Shown: positions 45,431-54,085 of the stretch, piece after piece
Position numbering within the stretch: the stretch's first letter is position 1
Layout: every line of letters starts with the position of its first letter
Assembly (NCBI RefSeq): GCF_003003175.1
Contig: NZ_PVTY01000007.1
Location: 62,001-126,000 of the forward strand
Direction of reading: 5' to 3'
Origin: Nesterenkonia sandarakina
GTDB taxonomy: Bacteria > Actinomycetota > Actinomycetes > Actinomycetales > Micrococcaceae
DNA length: 64,000 bases
Program-made: the position numbers and the translations under genes
Notes under the pieces: model-generated
Seen by the model: the letters and a program-made list of their open reading frames with translations, nothing else
The model's database searches: none
Told to the model about the DNA's origin: nothing

Positions 45431-47503
45431 ATGTCACACCACCCGGTCACCGACCCGATGGACACCCTTGACGCCGTCGACACTGCTGAAGCAGTCCGTG
45501 TGGACAAGAAGGTGATGGAGGATGTGCTGCTCGGTCACTGGGCCGACACCCGCCGTGAGGCGCGCGAGCTGCTCAAGGACCCGGCTTTCCACAAGATCGA
45601 AGGGCTGTCCAAGGAGGACCACCGCAAGCGGGTCTTCGAGCAGCTGGGCCTGCTGGTCGAGGGGGGAGCCGTGCATCGCGCCTTCCCGACGGAGTTCGGC
45701 GGCCAGGACGCCCATGGCGCGAACATCGCCGCGTTCGAGGAGCTGGTCACCGCCGACCCCTCGCTGCAGATCAAGGCCGGCGTCCAGTGGGGCCTCTTCG
45801 CCGCCGCGGTGCTGCACCTGGGATCCGCAGAGCACCACCGCCGGTTCCTCCCCGCCACCATGGACCTGCGAGCGCCGGGCGCGTTCGCGATGACCGAGTT
45901 CGGGCACGGCTCCGACGTCGCCTCGATCGGCACCACCGCGACCTACGACCCGGCCACCGAGGAGTTCATCCTCAACACCCCCTTCCCCGCGGCCACGAAG
46001 CGCTACCTCGGCAACGCGGCGAACGACGCCAAGGACGCCGTCGTCTTCGCCCAGCTGATCACCAACGGGGTCAACCACGGCGTGCACTGCCTCTACACCA
46101 ACATCCGCGGCGACGACGGCAAGGCGCTGCCCGGCATCACCATCACCGACGAGGGCCAGAAGGGCGGCCTCAACGGGGTGGACAACGGCTGCTTCACCTT
46201 CGACAACATCCGGGTTCCGCGCGCCAACCTGCTCAACCGCTATGGCGACGTCGCCGCCGACGGCACCTACAGCTCCCCGATCGACTCCCCCGGTCGGCGC
46301 TTCTTCACGATGCTCGGCACCCTGGTGCAGGGCCGGGTCTCGCTCACCGGCGCCTCGGTGGCCGCCTCGAAGCTCGCCCTGATCGGCGCGATCACCTACG
46401 GCAACCAGCGCCGCCAGTTCAACGCCTCCTCCACCATCGAGGAAGAGGTGCTGCTGGACTACCAGCTGCACCAGCGGCGGCTGCTCCCCCGCCTGGCGAC
46501 CACCTTCGCTGCGAGCTTCGCCCACGAGAACCTGCTGGTCAAGCTGGATGACGTGTTCTCCGGCAAGGACGACTCGGATGAGAACCGGCAGGAGCTGGAG
46601 ACCCTCGCCGCGGCGATCAAGTCCGTCACCACCTGGCACGCCCTGGACACCCTGCAGGAGGCCCGCGAGGCCTGCGGCGGCGCCGGGTTCATCTCCGAGA
46701 ACCGGCTGGTCTCGCTGCGCGCCGACCTCGACGTCTACGTCACCTTCGAAGGTGACAACAACGTGCTGCTCCAGCTCGTGGCCAAGCGGCTGCTCAGCGA
46801 CTACGCCGCCGAGTTCAAGGGCGCGGACTTCGGAGTGCTCTCCCGCTACGTGGCCAACCAGGCCCAGTCCACCGTGATGAACCGCTTCGGTCTGCGCCGG
46901 GCCTACCAGTCGGTGCAGGACACCGGCGATGAGCGTCGCAGCGCCAACTGGTTCAAGCAGCCCGACGTGCAGCGCCACCTGCTCACCGAACGCTCCCGCC
47001 AGATGGTCATCGACGTGGCCGGTGAGCTGCGCTCGGCCTCGAAGCTGCCCGCGGCGAAGCAGGCGGAGATCTTCAACGAGCACCAGTACGAGATCATCAA
47101 CGCCGCCAAGGCGCACGCCGACCTGCTGCTGTGGGAGTCCTTCACCGAGGCCCTGGAGAAGGTCAGCGATCCCGGGACCAAGCAGATCATGACCTGGCTG
47201 CGCGACGTCTACGCGCTGACCAAGATCGAGGACACCCTGGACTGGTACCTGCTCAACGGCCGGATCTCCGCCCAGCGGGCCCGCACCCTGAGCCCGTATG
47301 TGAACCGGCTGCTGGCGCGGCTGCGCCCCCACGCCCAGGACATCGTGGACTCCTTCGGCTACTCCCCCGAGCACGTGCGCATGGAGATCACCTCCGGCTC
47401 CGAGCAGCGGCGCCAGGACGAGTCCATGGAGTACTACCGCACGCTGCGGGCCTCCCCGGAGGCACCGGTGGACGAGAAGCTGCTGCACTCCCGGCGGAAG
47501 TGA
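45431..47503 (+). CDS. Acyl-CoA dehydrogenase/oxidase family protein
   Basis: FAD enzyme for the first oxidation of acyl-CoA. 690 residues, longer than ordinary dehydrogenases (about 380) and than FadE5 (611). It has FAMTEFGHGSDVASIGTTATYD, GRVSLTGASVAASKLALIG, EACGGAGFISENRL and YVTFEGDNNVLLQLVAKRLL. The last two blocks and the C-terminal all-helical domain resemble acyl-CoA oxidases; whether oxygen or ETF is the acceptor cannot be decided here. ATG 45431 with GAGGAGAC upstream. Divergent from the thiolase unit. Confidence 0.85.
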   Translation: MSHHPVTDPMDTLDAVDTAEAVRVDKKVMEDVLLGHWADTRREARELLKDPAFHKIEGLSKEDHRKRVFEQLGLLVEGGAVHRAFPTEFGGQDAHGANIAAFEELVTADPSLQIKAGVQWGLFAAAVLHLGSAEHHRRFLPATMDLRAPGAFAMTEFGHGSDVASIGTTATYDPATEEFILNTPFPAATKRYLGNAANDAKDAVVFAQLITNGVNHGVHCLYTNIRGDDGKALPGITITDEGQKGGLNGVDNGCFTFDNIRVPRANLLNRYGDVAADGTYSSPIDSPGRRFFTMLGTLVQGRVSLTGASVAASKLALIGAITYGNQRRQFNASSTIEEEVLLDYQLHQRRLLPRLATTFAASFAHENLLVKLDDVFSGKDDSDENRQELETLAAAIKSVTTWHALDTLQEAREACGGAGFISENRLVSLRADLDVYVTFEGDNNVLLQLVAKRLLSDYAAEFKGADFGVLSRYVANQAQSTVMNRFGLRRAYQSVQDTGDERRSANWFKQPDVQRHLLTERSRQMVIDVAGELRSASKLPAAKQAEIFNEHQYEIINAAKAHADLLLWESFTEALEKVSDPGTKQIMTWLRDVYALTKIEDTLDWYLLNGRISAQRARTLSPYVNRLLARLRPHAQDIVDSFGYSPEHVRMEITSGSEQRRQDESMEYYRTLRASPEAPVDEKLLHSRRK

Positions 47504-47543
47504 CCGTCGCCCGCCGGGGCGCTCTGACGGGGCCCCCGGTGCA

Positions 47544-47587
47544 CCAGTGATGCACCGGTGATGCCTCGGTGATGTACGGGTGATGGG
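47544..47587 (+). repeat. Four 11-base tandem repeats between the acyl-CoA dehydrogenase gene and pepN
   Basis: CCAGTGATGCA, CCGGTGATGCC, TCGGTGATGTA, CGGGTGATGGG in exact 11-base register from 47544. It begins 41 bases after the stop and ends 31 bases before the pepN start. Confidence 0.85.
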
Positions 47588-47618
47588 CGGCAGAGCAGGT
47601 GTCTGCTTGAATGGCAGG

Positions 47619-50336
47619 ATGACTGCTCAGCTGCCCTTCCCCCGTGCCGACGTCGAGAACCTGACCCGGGAGGAGGCCGCCCAGCGCGGTGGACTCCTGG
47701 AGGTCACGCGCTACCGGGTCGAGGTGGATCTGCGCGGCGCCCCGGAGCGCAGCGCCGCGACCTACCCGGTGCAGACCCGCATCGAGTTCACCGCCTCCGA
47801 GGTCGGCGCGAGCACCTTCCTGGACCACCTCGGCGCCTCGGTGGAATCCCTGGTGCTCAACGGGGCGGAGCTGGACCTCGCCGCCCACGTCGGGCCCGCG
47901 AGGATCCTGCTGCCCGAGCTGCAGGCGGAGAACACCGTGGAGATCCGCTCCACCTCGCGCTACTCCCGCTCCGGGGAGGGCCTGCACCGCTTCGTGGACC
48001 CCTCCGACGAGCAGGTCTACCTCTACACCCAGTACGAGCCCGCCGATTCGCGCCGGGTGTTCCCGGTCTTCGAGCAGCCTGACCTGAAGGCGCGGTTCAG
48101 CTTCTCGATCATCGGCCCGCAGCACTGGCAGCTGCGCTCCAACAGCCCCGCGGTCTCCCGGATGCCGCTGGAGCACGAGCAGACCACCGCGGGCGACGAC
48201 GCCGCCGGCCCGCTGGTCCGGGTGGAGTTCGCCGAGACCCCGCGGATGTCCTCCTACATCACCGCGCTGCTGGCCGGGCCCTACCATCACGTCGAGGGCC
48301 ACTACCGCGGCTCGGTCCCCGACGGGGCGACCGTGGAGATCCCGCTGAGCGTGCTGTGCCGGTCCTCCCTGGCGGAGCACTTCGACGCCGACGAGCTGCT
48401 GGACCTCACCCATCGCGGACTGGACTTCTTCCACGCCGAGTTCGCCTACCCCTACCCCTGGGGCAAGTACGACCAGGTCTTCGTCCCGGAGTACAACCTC
48501 GGCGCGATGGAGAACCCGGGACTGGTGACCTTCACCGAGAAGTACGTCTTCGACACCGCCGCCACGGACGCCCAGTACGAGACCCGGGCGAACACCCTGA
48601 TGCACGAGATGGCGCATATGTGGTTCGGCGACCTGGTGACCATGCACTGGTGGGATGACCTGTGGCTGAAGGAGTCCTTCGCCGACTACATGGGATCCCT
48701 GGCCGTGGACGAGGCCACCGACTGGACCACCTCCTGGATCTCCTTCGCCAACGGACGCAAGGCCTGGGCCTACGTGCAGGACCAGCTGCCCACCACCCAC
48801 CCGATCGTCGCGGACATCGAGGACCTGGAGGCCGCGGACCAGAACTTCGACGGGATCACCTACGCCAAGGGCGCCTCGGTGCTCAAGCAGCTCGCCGCCT
48901 ACGCCGGGCGCCAGGCGTTCCGCGAGGCCGCACGGCGCTACTTCGCCCGCCACGCCTTCGGCAACGCCTCGCTGGGCGACTTCCTCGCCGTGCTCGAAGA
49001 GGTCACCGGGGCGAACATGGACGACTGGGCCCGGGCCTGGCTGCAGACCGCCGGGGTCCCGGTGCTCTCCGCCGAGCTCGACGCCGCGGGCATGGGCACC
49101 GGCCCGGGACGGGTGCTGGTCCGCGAGCAGGGCATCGATCCGGCCACCGGCGAGCCCGTGTCCCGGCCGCACAAGATCCGGGTCGGGGTGCACGTGCTCG
49201 ACCCCGCGAGCGAGACGCTGGTGCTGCACGCCGCCCAGAAGGTCTTCCTGGACCCGGCTGCCCCCGAGTGCCTCACCGTGGTCCCGAAGCTCAGCGTCCC
49301 CGCAGATGTTCCGCGGCTGCTGCTGCCCAATGAGGATGACCTGACCTACGCCAAGCTCAGCCTCGACGCGGAGTCAGTGGCCGCGGTGCTGACCTACCCG
49401 GTGGCCGATCCGCTGGCGCGCGCGACCGTGTGGGCCGCGCTGTGGTCGATGGTGCGCGACGGCGAGCTGCCCGCCCGCCGCTTCCTGGCCGCCGTGCAGC
49501 AGCTGGGCCTGGGCATCGAGGAGATCGTCGTCGTCCAGGGGCTGCTGCGCCAGTCGCTCACCGCGCTGGAGCGCTACACCCCGGCCGATGAGCGCGCCGC
49601 CCTGCAGCGGGATCTCGCCGCGCGGCTCGCCGCGGAGCTGACCCGCACCTCCGGCGGAGATCACCAGCGCGCGACCGCCCGCACCCTGGCCACGCTCTCC
49701 CGCCGGGAGAGCTCCCAGCTGGAGCTGCTCGAATCGCTGCTCGACGGCGGCGCGGAGGACCACGGGATCTCCGGGCTGCAGATCGACGAGGAGCTGCGCT
49801 GGGCCTTCCTGCAGGCCCTGGCGGCGCACTCTCGGGTCAGCCTGGACCAGCTGGACGCGGAGCTGGCCGCCAAGACCACCGCCCGGGCCAGGATCGCGCA
49901 CCGGCTGGCCGCCGCGGCGCGGCCGGACCGCCGGGTCAAGGTGGCCGCCTTCGGCCAGGCGCTGGCCGGGACCGACGACGACGGCCAAGAGCTCTCCAAC
50001 GACCACCTCACCGCGACCGTAGAGGGCTTCACCGTGGCAGGTGACCCGGAGACCGCGGCGGTGATCGAACGGCAGACCGAGGCGTACTTCGATGCGCTCA
50101 CCGCGGTGTGGGAGCGGATGAGCCAGGGCCAGGCCACTCGGGTGGTCTCCGGGCTCTACCCCGGCACCCAGGACCTCGACCCCGGGGAGGAGCCCGCCGA
50201 GCATCCGGTGGCGCTGCGCACCGGGCGCTGGCTGCAGGAGAACGCCGACGCCCCGGCGGCGCTGCGCCGGCTGCTCATCGAGGAGCAGGATCAGCTGCTG
50301 CGCGGACTCCGCGCCCAGGCGGCCGCCCAGGGCTGA
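47619..50336 (+). CDS. pepN: Aminopeptidase N (M1 family)
   Basis: Zinc aminopeptidase for peptide turnover, cytoplasmic. 905 residues. The substrate motif GAMEN is in YNLGAMENPGLVTF, and the zinc site is HEMAHMWFGDLVTMHWWDDLWLKESFADY (first His pair, then the Glu in NE/KES-type helix). The C-terminal half is the ERAP1-like helical domain. Start ATG 47619 (MTAQLPFPRADVENLTREEA); an upstream frame extension of 13 codons overlaps the repeat array and is rejected. Convergent with tatC. Confidence 0.93.
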   Translation: MTAQLPFPRADVENLTREEAAQRGGLLEVTRYRVEVDLRGAPERSAATYPVQTRIEFTASEVGASTFLDHLGASVESLVLNGAELDLAAHVGPARILLPELQAENTVEIRSTSRYSRSGEGLHRFVDPSDEQVYLYTQYEPADSRRVFPVFEQPDLKARFSFSIIGPQHWQLRSNSPAVSRMPLEHEQTTAGDDAAGPLVRVEFAETPRMSSYITALLAGPYHHVEGHYRGSVPDGATVEIPLSVLCRSSLAEHFDADELLDLTHRGLDFFHAEFAYPYPWGKYDQVFVPEYNLGAMENPGLVTFTEKYVFDTAATDAQYETRANTLMHEMAHMWFGDLVTMHWWDDLWLKESFADYMGSLAVDEATDWTTSWISFANGRKAWAYVQDQLPTTHPIVADIEDLEAADQNFDGITYAKGASVLKQLAAYAGRQAFREAARRYFARHAFGNASLGDFLAVLEEVTGANMDDWARAWLQTAGVPVLSAELDAAGMGTGPGRVLVREQGIDPATGEPVSRPHKIRVGVHVLDPASETLVLHAAQKVFLDPAAPECLTVVPKLSVPADVPRLLLPNEDDLTYAKLSLDAESVAAVLTYPVADPLARATVWAALWSMVRDGELPARRFLAAVQQLGLGIEEIVVVQGLLRQSLTALERYTPADERAALQRDLAARLAAELTRTSGGDHQRATARTLATLSRRESSQLELLESLLDGGAEDHGISGLQIDEELRWAFLQALAAHSRVSLDQLDAELAAKTTARARIAHRLAAAARPDRRVKVAAFGQALAGTDDDGQELSNDHLTATVEGFTVAGDPETAAVIERQTEAYFDALTAVWERMSQGQATRVVSGLYPGTQDLDPGEEPAEHPVALRTGRWLQENADAPAALRRLLIEEQDQLLRGLRAQAAAQG

Positions 50337-50351
50337 GCGGGGCGCGGCGGT

Positions 50352-50404
50352 CCAGGACTGTGCCTCGCCGGGTGAGCGCGCTGACCCGGCGAGGCTCGTC
50401 CTGG
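50352..50404. terminator. Bidirectional terminator between pepN and tatC
   Basis: Twelve-base stem GCCTCGCCGGGT (50362-50373) with ACCCGGCGAGGC (50384-50395) and a ten-base loop, extended after a small internal loop by CCAGGAC (50352-50358) with GTCCTGG (50398-50404). Between convergent genes. Confidence 0.88.
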
Positions 50405-50414
50405 CTGAGTACAC

Positions 50415-51218
50415 CTAGTCCAGCAGCAGCTCGTCGATCTCCGCGTCGGTGGCGGCTTCGCGCTTGGCGCGGCGTCGGTCATTGAGCATGCACAGCAGGA
50501 TGGCGATCCCGAACAGGACCGTGAGCGGCAGCGCGAGGAAGAACATGCTCACCGCGTCGCCGCCGGGGGCTGCCAGCGCGGAGATCACGGCGATCAGCAT
50601 GATCACACCGCGCCAGGACTTGAGCACCTGCTTGCCGCTGACCAGGCCCATCATGTTGATCCCGACCAGCACCACCGGGATGACCATGGCGATCCCGAAG
50701 GCCAGGAACAGGGTGAGCACGAAGGAGAAGTACACGTCCGGGTTGATGACGTTGGAGGTGCCTTCGGGGTTCAGCGCCAGGAAGAAGCCCACCGCCTGGG
50801 GCAGGACGCTGTAGGCCGCGGCGATGCCGCCGAGGAACAGCGGGACCGAGGCGGCGATGAAGCCGACCGCATAGCGCTTCTCGGTCTTCTTCAGCCCGGG
50901 CATGATGAACGCCCAGATCTGGTAGAGCCAGATGGGTGAGGAGATCACGATGCCGACGAACAGCGAGAGCCGGATCATCAGGTCCAGCGGGCCGCCCACG
51001 GTGTTGAACGCGATCTCGGCGAGCCTGCCCTCGGACTCGAAGCCCAGGATCGGCTCGGCGAGCACCTGGACCAGCCAGTCATAGAGGAAGAAGCCGGCGG
51101 CCGCGCCGAGCAGGATGCCCAGGGCCGCCTTGATCAGCCGATTGCGCAGTTCCCGGAGGTGATCCTTCAGCGCCATCGTGCGCTCGGGATCGCGCCGCCG
51201 CTTCTTCGATGTGGCCAT
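50415..51218 (-). CDS. tatC: Sec-independent protein translocase TatC
   Basis: Receptor subunit of the twin-arginine export system. 267 residues with six membrane helices; the cytoplasmic N-terminus carries KDHLRELRNRLIKAALG with the conserved Glu. Five bases after tatA. The Rieske protein encoded in this window is a plausible client, since Rieske proteins are Tat substrates in many bacteria. Confidence 0.95.
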   Translation of the reverse strand: MATSKKRRRDPERTMALKDHLRELRNRLIKAALGILLGAAAGFFLYDWLVQVLAEPILGFESEGRLAEIAFNTVGGPLDLMIRLSLFVGIVISSPIWLYQIWAFIMPGLKKTEKRYAVGFIAASVPLFLGGIAAAYSVLPQAVGFFLALNPEGTSNVINPDVYFSFVLTLFLAFGIAMVIPVVLVGINMMGLVSGKQVLKSWRGVIMLIAVISALAAPGGDAVSMFFLALPLTVLFGIAILLCMLNDRRRAKREAATDAEIDELLLD

Positions 51219-51223
51219 GCGGC

Positions 51224-51538
51224 TTAGCGGTGGTCTCCCGGCTGCTCCCGCTCGGTGCGGCGGGTCCGCTCGGTGGCGGGGTCATTGGGGTTGAGCACGC
51301 GACCCTCGACGGGGGCACGCTCATCCCGGCGGGGGTCCTCGCTGGGCTCGGCGGAGACGTCCGGGGAGTCCGGGTCCGAGGAGTTCCGCTTGGACTCCTC
51401 GCTCATGGTGCGCACCTCAGACCGGAAGATGCGCATCGACTGGCCGAGTGACTTGGCCAGCTTGGGAAGTTTCGGGGCTCCGAAGAGCAGGATGATGAGC
51501 AGCGCGATGATCGCGATCTGCCAGCCGCTGATGTTCAT
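51224..51538 (-). CDS. tatA: Sec-independent protein translocase TatA
   Basis: Pore-forming Tat subunit. 104 residues: N-terminal helix (WQIAIIALLIILLFGAPKLPKLAKSL), an amphipathic helix, then a charged, disordered tail. FGAPKLPKLAKSLG is the TatA hinge motif. ATG 51538 with AGGAAAGGA upstream. Located between pafBC and tatC, the usual actinobacterial arrangement. Confidence 0.95.
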   Translation of the reverse strand: MNISGWQIAIIALLIILLFGAPKLPKLAKSLGQSMRIFRSEVRTMSEESKRNSSDPDSPDVSAEPSEDPRRDERAPVEGRVLNPNDPATERTRRTEREQPGDHR

Positions 51539-51575
51539 GGCGTAGGTCCTTTCCTCGAAGCCAATCGTACGCCAA

Positions 51576-53639
51576 TCACCCTGACCGGGCGGACAGCTCT
51601 TCGCGTGCCCGCGCGGTGACCTGTTCGCGGATCTCTGCGGGTGCCAGGACGGTGAGATCCCCGCCGAGCTGGAGGGTGAGCCGGATCAGCGCCTCACGGC
51701 TCTGGAACCAGGTGCTGATGAATCGGGCGCCGTCGGGCTGGATCCGCTGGCGCTGGGGCGCATAGCGATCGGCCAGCGCGGAGGCGGCCGGAGAGAAGCG
51801 CAGGACGACGTCGAAGGCTCCGCTGTCCCGGGGCGGGCGCGGCGGCTCCGCGGGCGCCAGCGCGAGCTGACGGGCGGTCTCGCTGATCGGCTCCTCGGGC
51901 AGCGGACGCTGCTCCCGGATCCGGGAGCTGAGGAAGTTCCGCGGCCCCTGGGCCAACCGGCACCAGGCCTGCAGGTAGGTGCGGGGCCCGTCGAGGTAGA
52001 CGTGGGTCGGTTCGACCACCCGCTCGGTGATGGTCCCGGAGGCGTCCTCATAGCGCAGCTGCAGGCAGTAGCCGCCGGTGACGGCGTCGCGCAGCGCGGC
52101 GGTGGCGTCGTCGTGCGCCTGCGCGCCGGCGGCGACCTTGGTCGCGGCCTCCTGCAGCCCCTCGGGCAGCACGGTGGCGATCTTCTCGCGCAGCGACTCG
52201 GCGGCGGCGACCCAGTTCTCCGCGCCGGGCTCGGCGTCGGCCGCGCTGATCATGGTGTTCAGCGCGATCAGCAGCGAGAGCGCGCCGGGTTTGGTCAGCG
52301 TCAGCGGCCGGGCGAGGACGTCGCCGGTGCGCGCCGACGGCATCGCCAGGGTGATCGGCGCATCGGTCGCCAGGTAGTCCTGGGTGAAGCTGTCCAGGTT
52401 CAGCGGCGGCGCGGGGTGGATGTCGATGAACTCGCCGTACTGCCCGGGGCCGAAGCTGCCCGACTGCTGGATCGAGAGCAGGTCCTTGAGCAGCTGCTTC
52501 GGTGTGATCTGGTGGCGGGCCAGCAGCTCCGACGGGCGCACGCCGTCGGCGCTGAGCAGGTAGGCGGCCATGGCCAGCACCCGCTCGACCTTGCGGTGCG
52601 CGGGATCGGCCCGGCGCGGGGTCCCGGCGGGGGCGAGCCGGGGCGGCTTCGGAGCGGGACCCTCATGGGCTGCGAGAACGCCGTGCAGCAGCCGCCTGGG
52701 GTCCTCGTCACCGGTGAGTCCGTCCAGCGGAGATCCGGCATCCGCCGCGCTGCTGAGGGCCGCGTCGATGGCGGCGCGGTCGGCGTCGGTCAGCGCAGGT
52801 GCTGGGCGCAGCGCGGTGATCGGTCCGTGCACCCGGTCGAGCCGGAAGGTCCTGCGCGCGCCGCGGTCGAGGTCGTGCCCGATCAGGTACCAGTGGCCGC
52901 GGGCGGCGAAGTCCAGCAGCACCACGCGGCGGGAGGCTGGCTGCTGCGCTCCCCTGCCGGTGTAGTCGAAGCGGATCATCTGGCGCGGCGGCAGCGCGGC
53001 GAGCTCGGTGAGCCGTTCGAACTCCTCGTCGCTGCCCAGGTTGAAGCTCAGCGCGCCGGAAGGACGCGCAGGAGCGACGGACGGATCCGCGTCCGGCGAA
53101 TCAGCGCCGGGCGCCGCGGCCTGGGGCGCCGCAGCCTGGTGCGCCGCGGCATCCGGTGCGAGCAAGGACGACGGCGCGGACGAGGACGGCGCGGGCTCGG
53201 CCGGTCCGGCCAGCGCCCAGCTCGCCTGGTCCAGCCAGGAGCGGGTGCGGCTGCCGGCCCAGAGCTGCGTGGCGCGGGAGAGCACCAGCGTCTCGGTCTC
53301 GCTCAGCGACAGCGGGGGCAGCCCGTAGTCCGCCGGGTCGATCCGGTAGCGGTAGTCCTCGCGGTCCGCGGCAGGCTCCTCGATCGCGATCCCGGAGCTG
53401 CGCAGGTGGTCCTTGTCGCGGCTGAACAGCCGCTCCCAGGCATCCTCGGACTGCTCCTCGGACTGGCTGCGGTAGTGCTCGACCCGTTCGCGGATCTCCG
53501 CCTTGGTGAGCCCACCCGCTCCGGCGTCGAGGATGCTCGCAGCCAGGGAGAAGGCACGCGCCACGCCGTAGTCGGCGAAGACGTCCTGTTCCTCCTCCGC
53601 GGGCTGCTGCGCCGCGTCGTCGTCGATCGTCTCAGTCAC
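51576..53639 (-). CDS. pafBC: PafBC transcriptional activator (fused PafB-PafC, two WYL domains)
   Basis: DNA-damage-responsive activator; in mycobacteria PafB and PafC form a heterodimer that controls RecA-independent repair genes. Here both halves are one 687-residue protein, as known for Arthrobacter. Half 1 (to about 310) has an N-terminal winged helix (GLTKAEIRERVEHYRSQSEE) and a WYL domain with GHWYLIGHDLDRGARRTFRLDR; half 2 (from about 350) repeats this with ERVLAMAAYLLSADGVRPSE and RTYLQAWCRLAQGPRNFLSSR. An 80-residue Ala/Pro linker lies inside half 1. Named after the neighbouring pafA. Confidence 0.9.
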   Translation of the reverse strand: MTETIDDDAAQQPAEEEQDVFADYGVARAFSLAASILDAGAGGLTKAEIRERVEHYRSQSEEQSEDAWERLFSRDKDHLRSSGIAIEEPAADREDYRYRIDPADYGLPPLSLSETETLVLSRATQLWAGSRTRSWLDQASWALAGPAEPAPSSSAPSSLLAPDAAAHQAAAPQAAAPGADSPDADPSVAPARPSGALSFNLGSDEEFERLTELAALPPRQMIRFDYTGRGAQQPASRRVVLLDFAARGHWYLIGHDLDRGARRTFRLDRVHGPITALRPAPALTDADRAAIDAALSSAADAGSPLDGLTGDEDPRRLLHGVLAAHEGPAPKPPRLAPAGTPRRADPAHRKVERVLAMAAYLLSADGVRPSELLARHQITPKQLLKDLLSIQQSGSFGPGQYGEFIDIHPAPPLNLDSFTQDYLATDAPITLAMPSARTGDVLARPLTLTKPGALSLLIALNTMISAADAEPGAENWVAAAESLREKIATVLPEGLQEAATKVAAGAQAHDDATAALRDAVTGGYCLQLRYEDASGTITERVVEPTHVYLDGPRTYLQAWCRLAQGPRNFLSSRIREQRPLPEEPISETARQLALAPAEPPRPPRDSGAFDVVLRFSPAASALADRYAPQRQRIQPDGARFISTWFQSREALIRLTLQLGGDLTVLAPAEIREQVTARAREELSARSG

Positions 53640-53680
53640 CGTGCTGCTCAGCTGCCGCGCTTCTCGGTCACCTTCGCGCT

Positions 53681-54085
53681 TCAGGAGGCCTTGCGGACGC
53701 TGACCAGGTCCACTACGAAGATCAGGGTCTCGTTGGGGCCGATGGCGGCGCCGGCGCCCTGCTCGCCGTAGCCCAGGTGCGGCGGGATCTCGAAGCGGCG
53801 GCGTGCGCCCTCCTTCATCCCGATCAGGCCCTGGTCCCAGCCCTGGATGACCTGGCCGATGCCGGCGGTGAAGTCGAGGGTCTCGCCGCGGTTCCAGGAG
53901 GCGTCGAACTCCTCGCCGGTGGACCAGGAGACGCCCACGTAGTGGCAGGAGATCGAGTCTCCGGGCTCGACGGTGTGGCCGCCGCCGGCGATGAGCTCTT
54001 CGATGACCAGTTCTTCGGGCGGGGTGTCGCCGGGGAAGTCGATCTCTGGGCGGGTGCGGTCATAGCTGCGCTGGCCGAATGACAT
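53681..54085 (-). CDS. FKBP-type peptidyl-prolyl isomerase
   Basis: Cytoplasmic single-domain prolyl isomerase. 134 residues with HYVGVSWSTGEEFDASWNRG, FTAGIGQVIQGWDQGLIGMKEG and PPHLGYGEQGAG, the full FKBP active-site set. No signal peptide. Its ATG overlaps the stop of the upstream FKBP lipoprotein by one base, so the two are translated together. Confidence 0.93.
   Translation of the reverse strand: MSFGQRSYDRTRPEIDFPGDTPPEELVIEELIAGGGHTVEPGDSISCHYVGVSWSTGEEFDASWNRGETLDFTAGIGQVIQGWDQGLIGMKEGARRRFEIPPHLGYGEQGAGAAIGPNETLIFVVDLVSVRKAS

Noticed and set aside
47606-47612. TTGAAT six bases before the pepN ATG as another leaderless -10
   Set aside because: The second position is T instead of the near-invariant A, so the match is too weak to list with the others.
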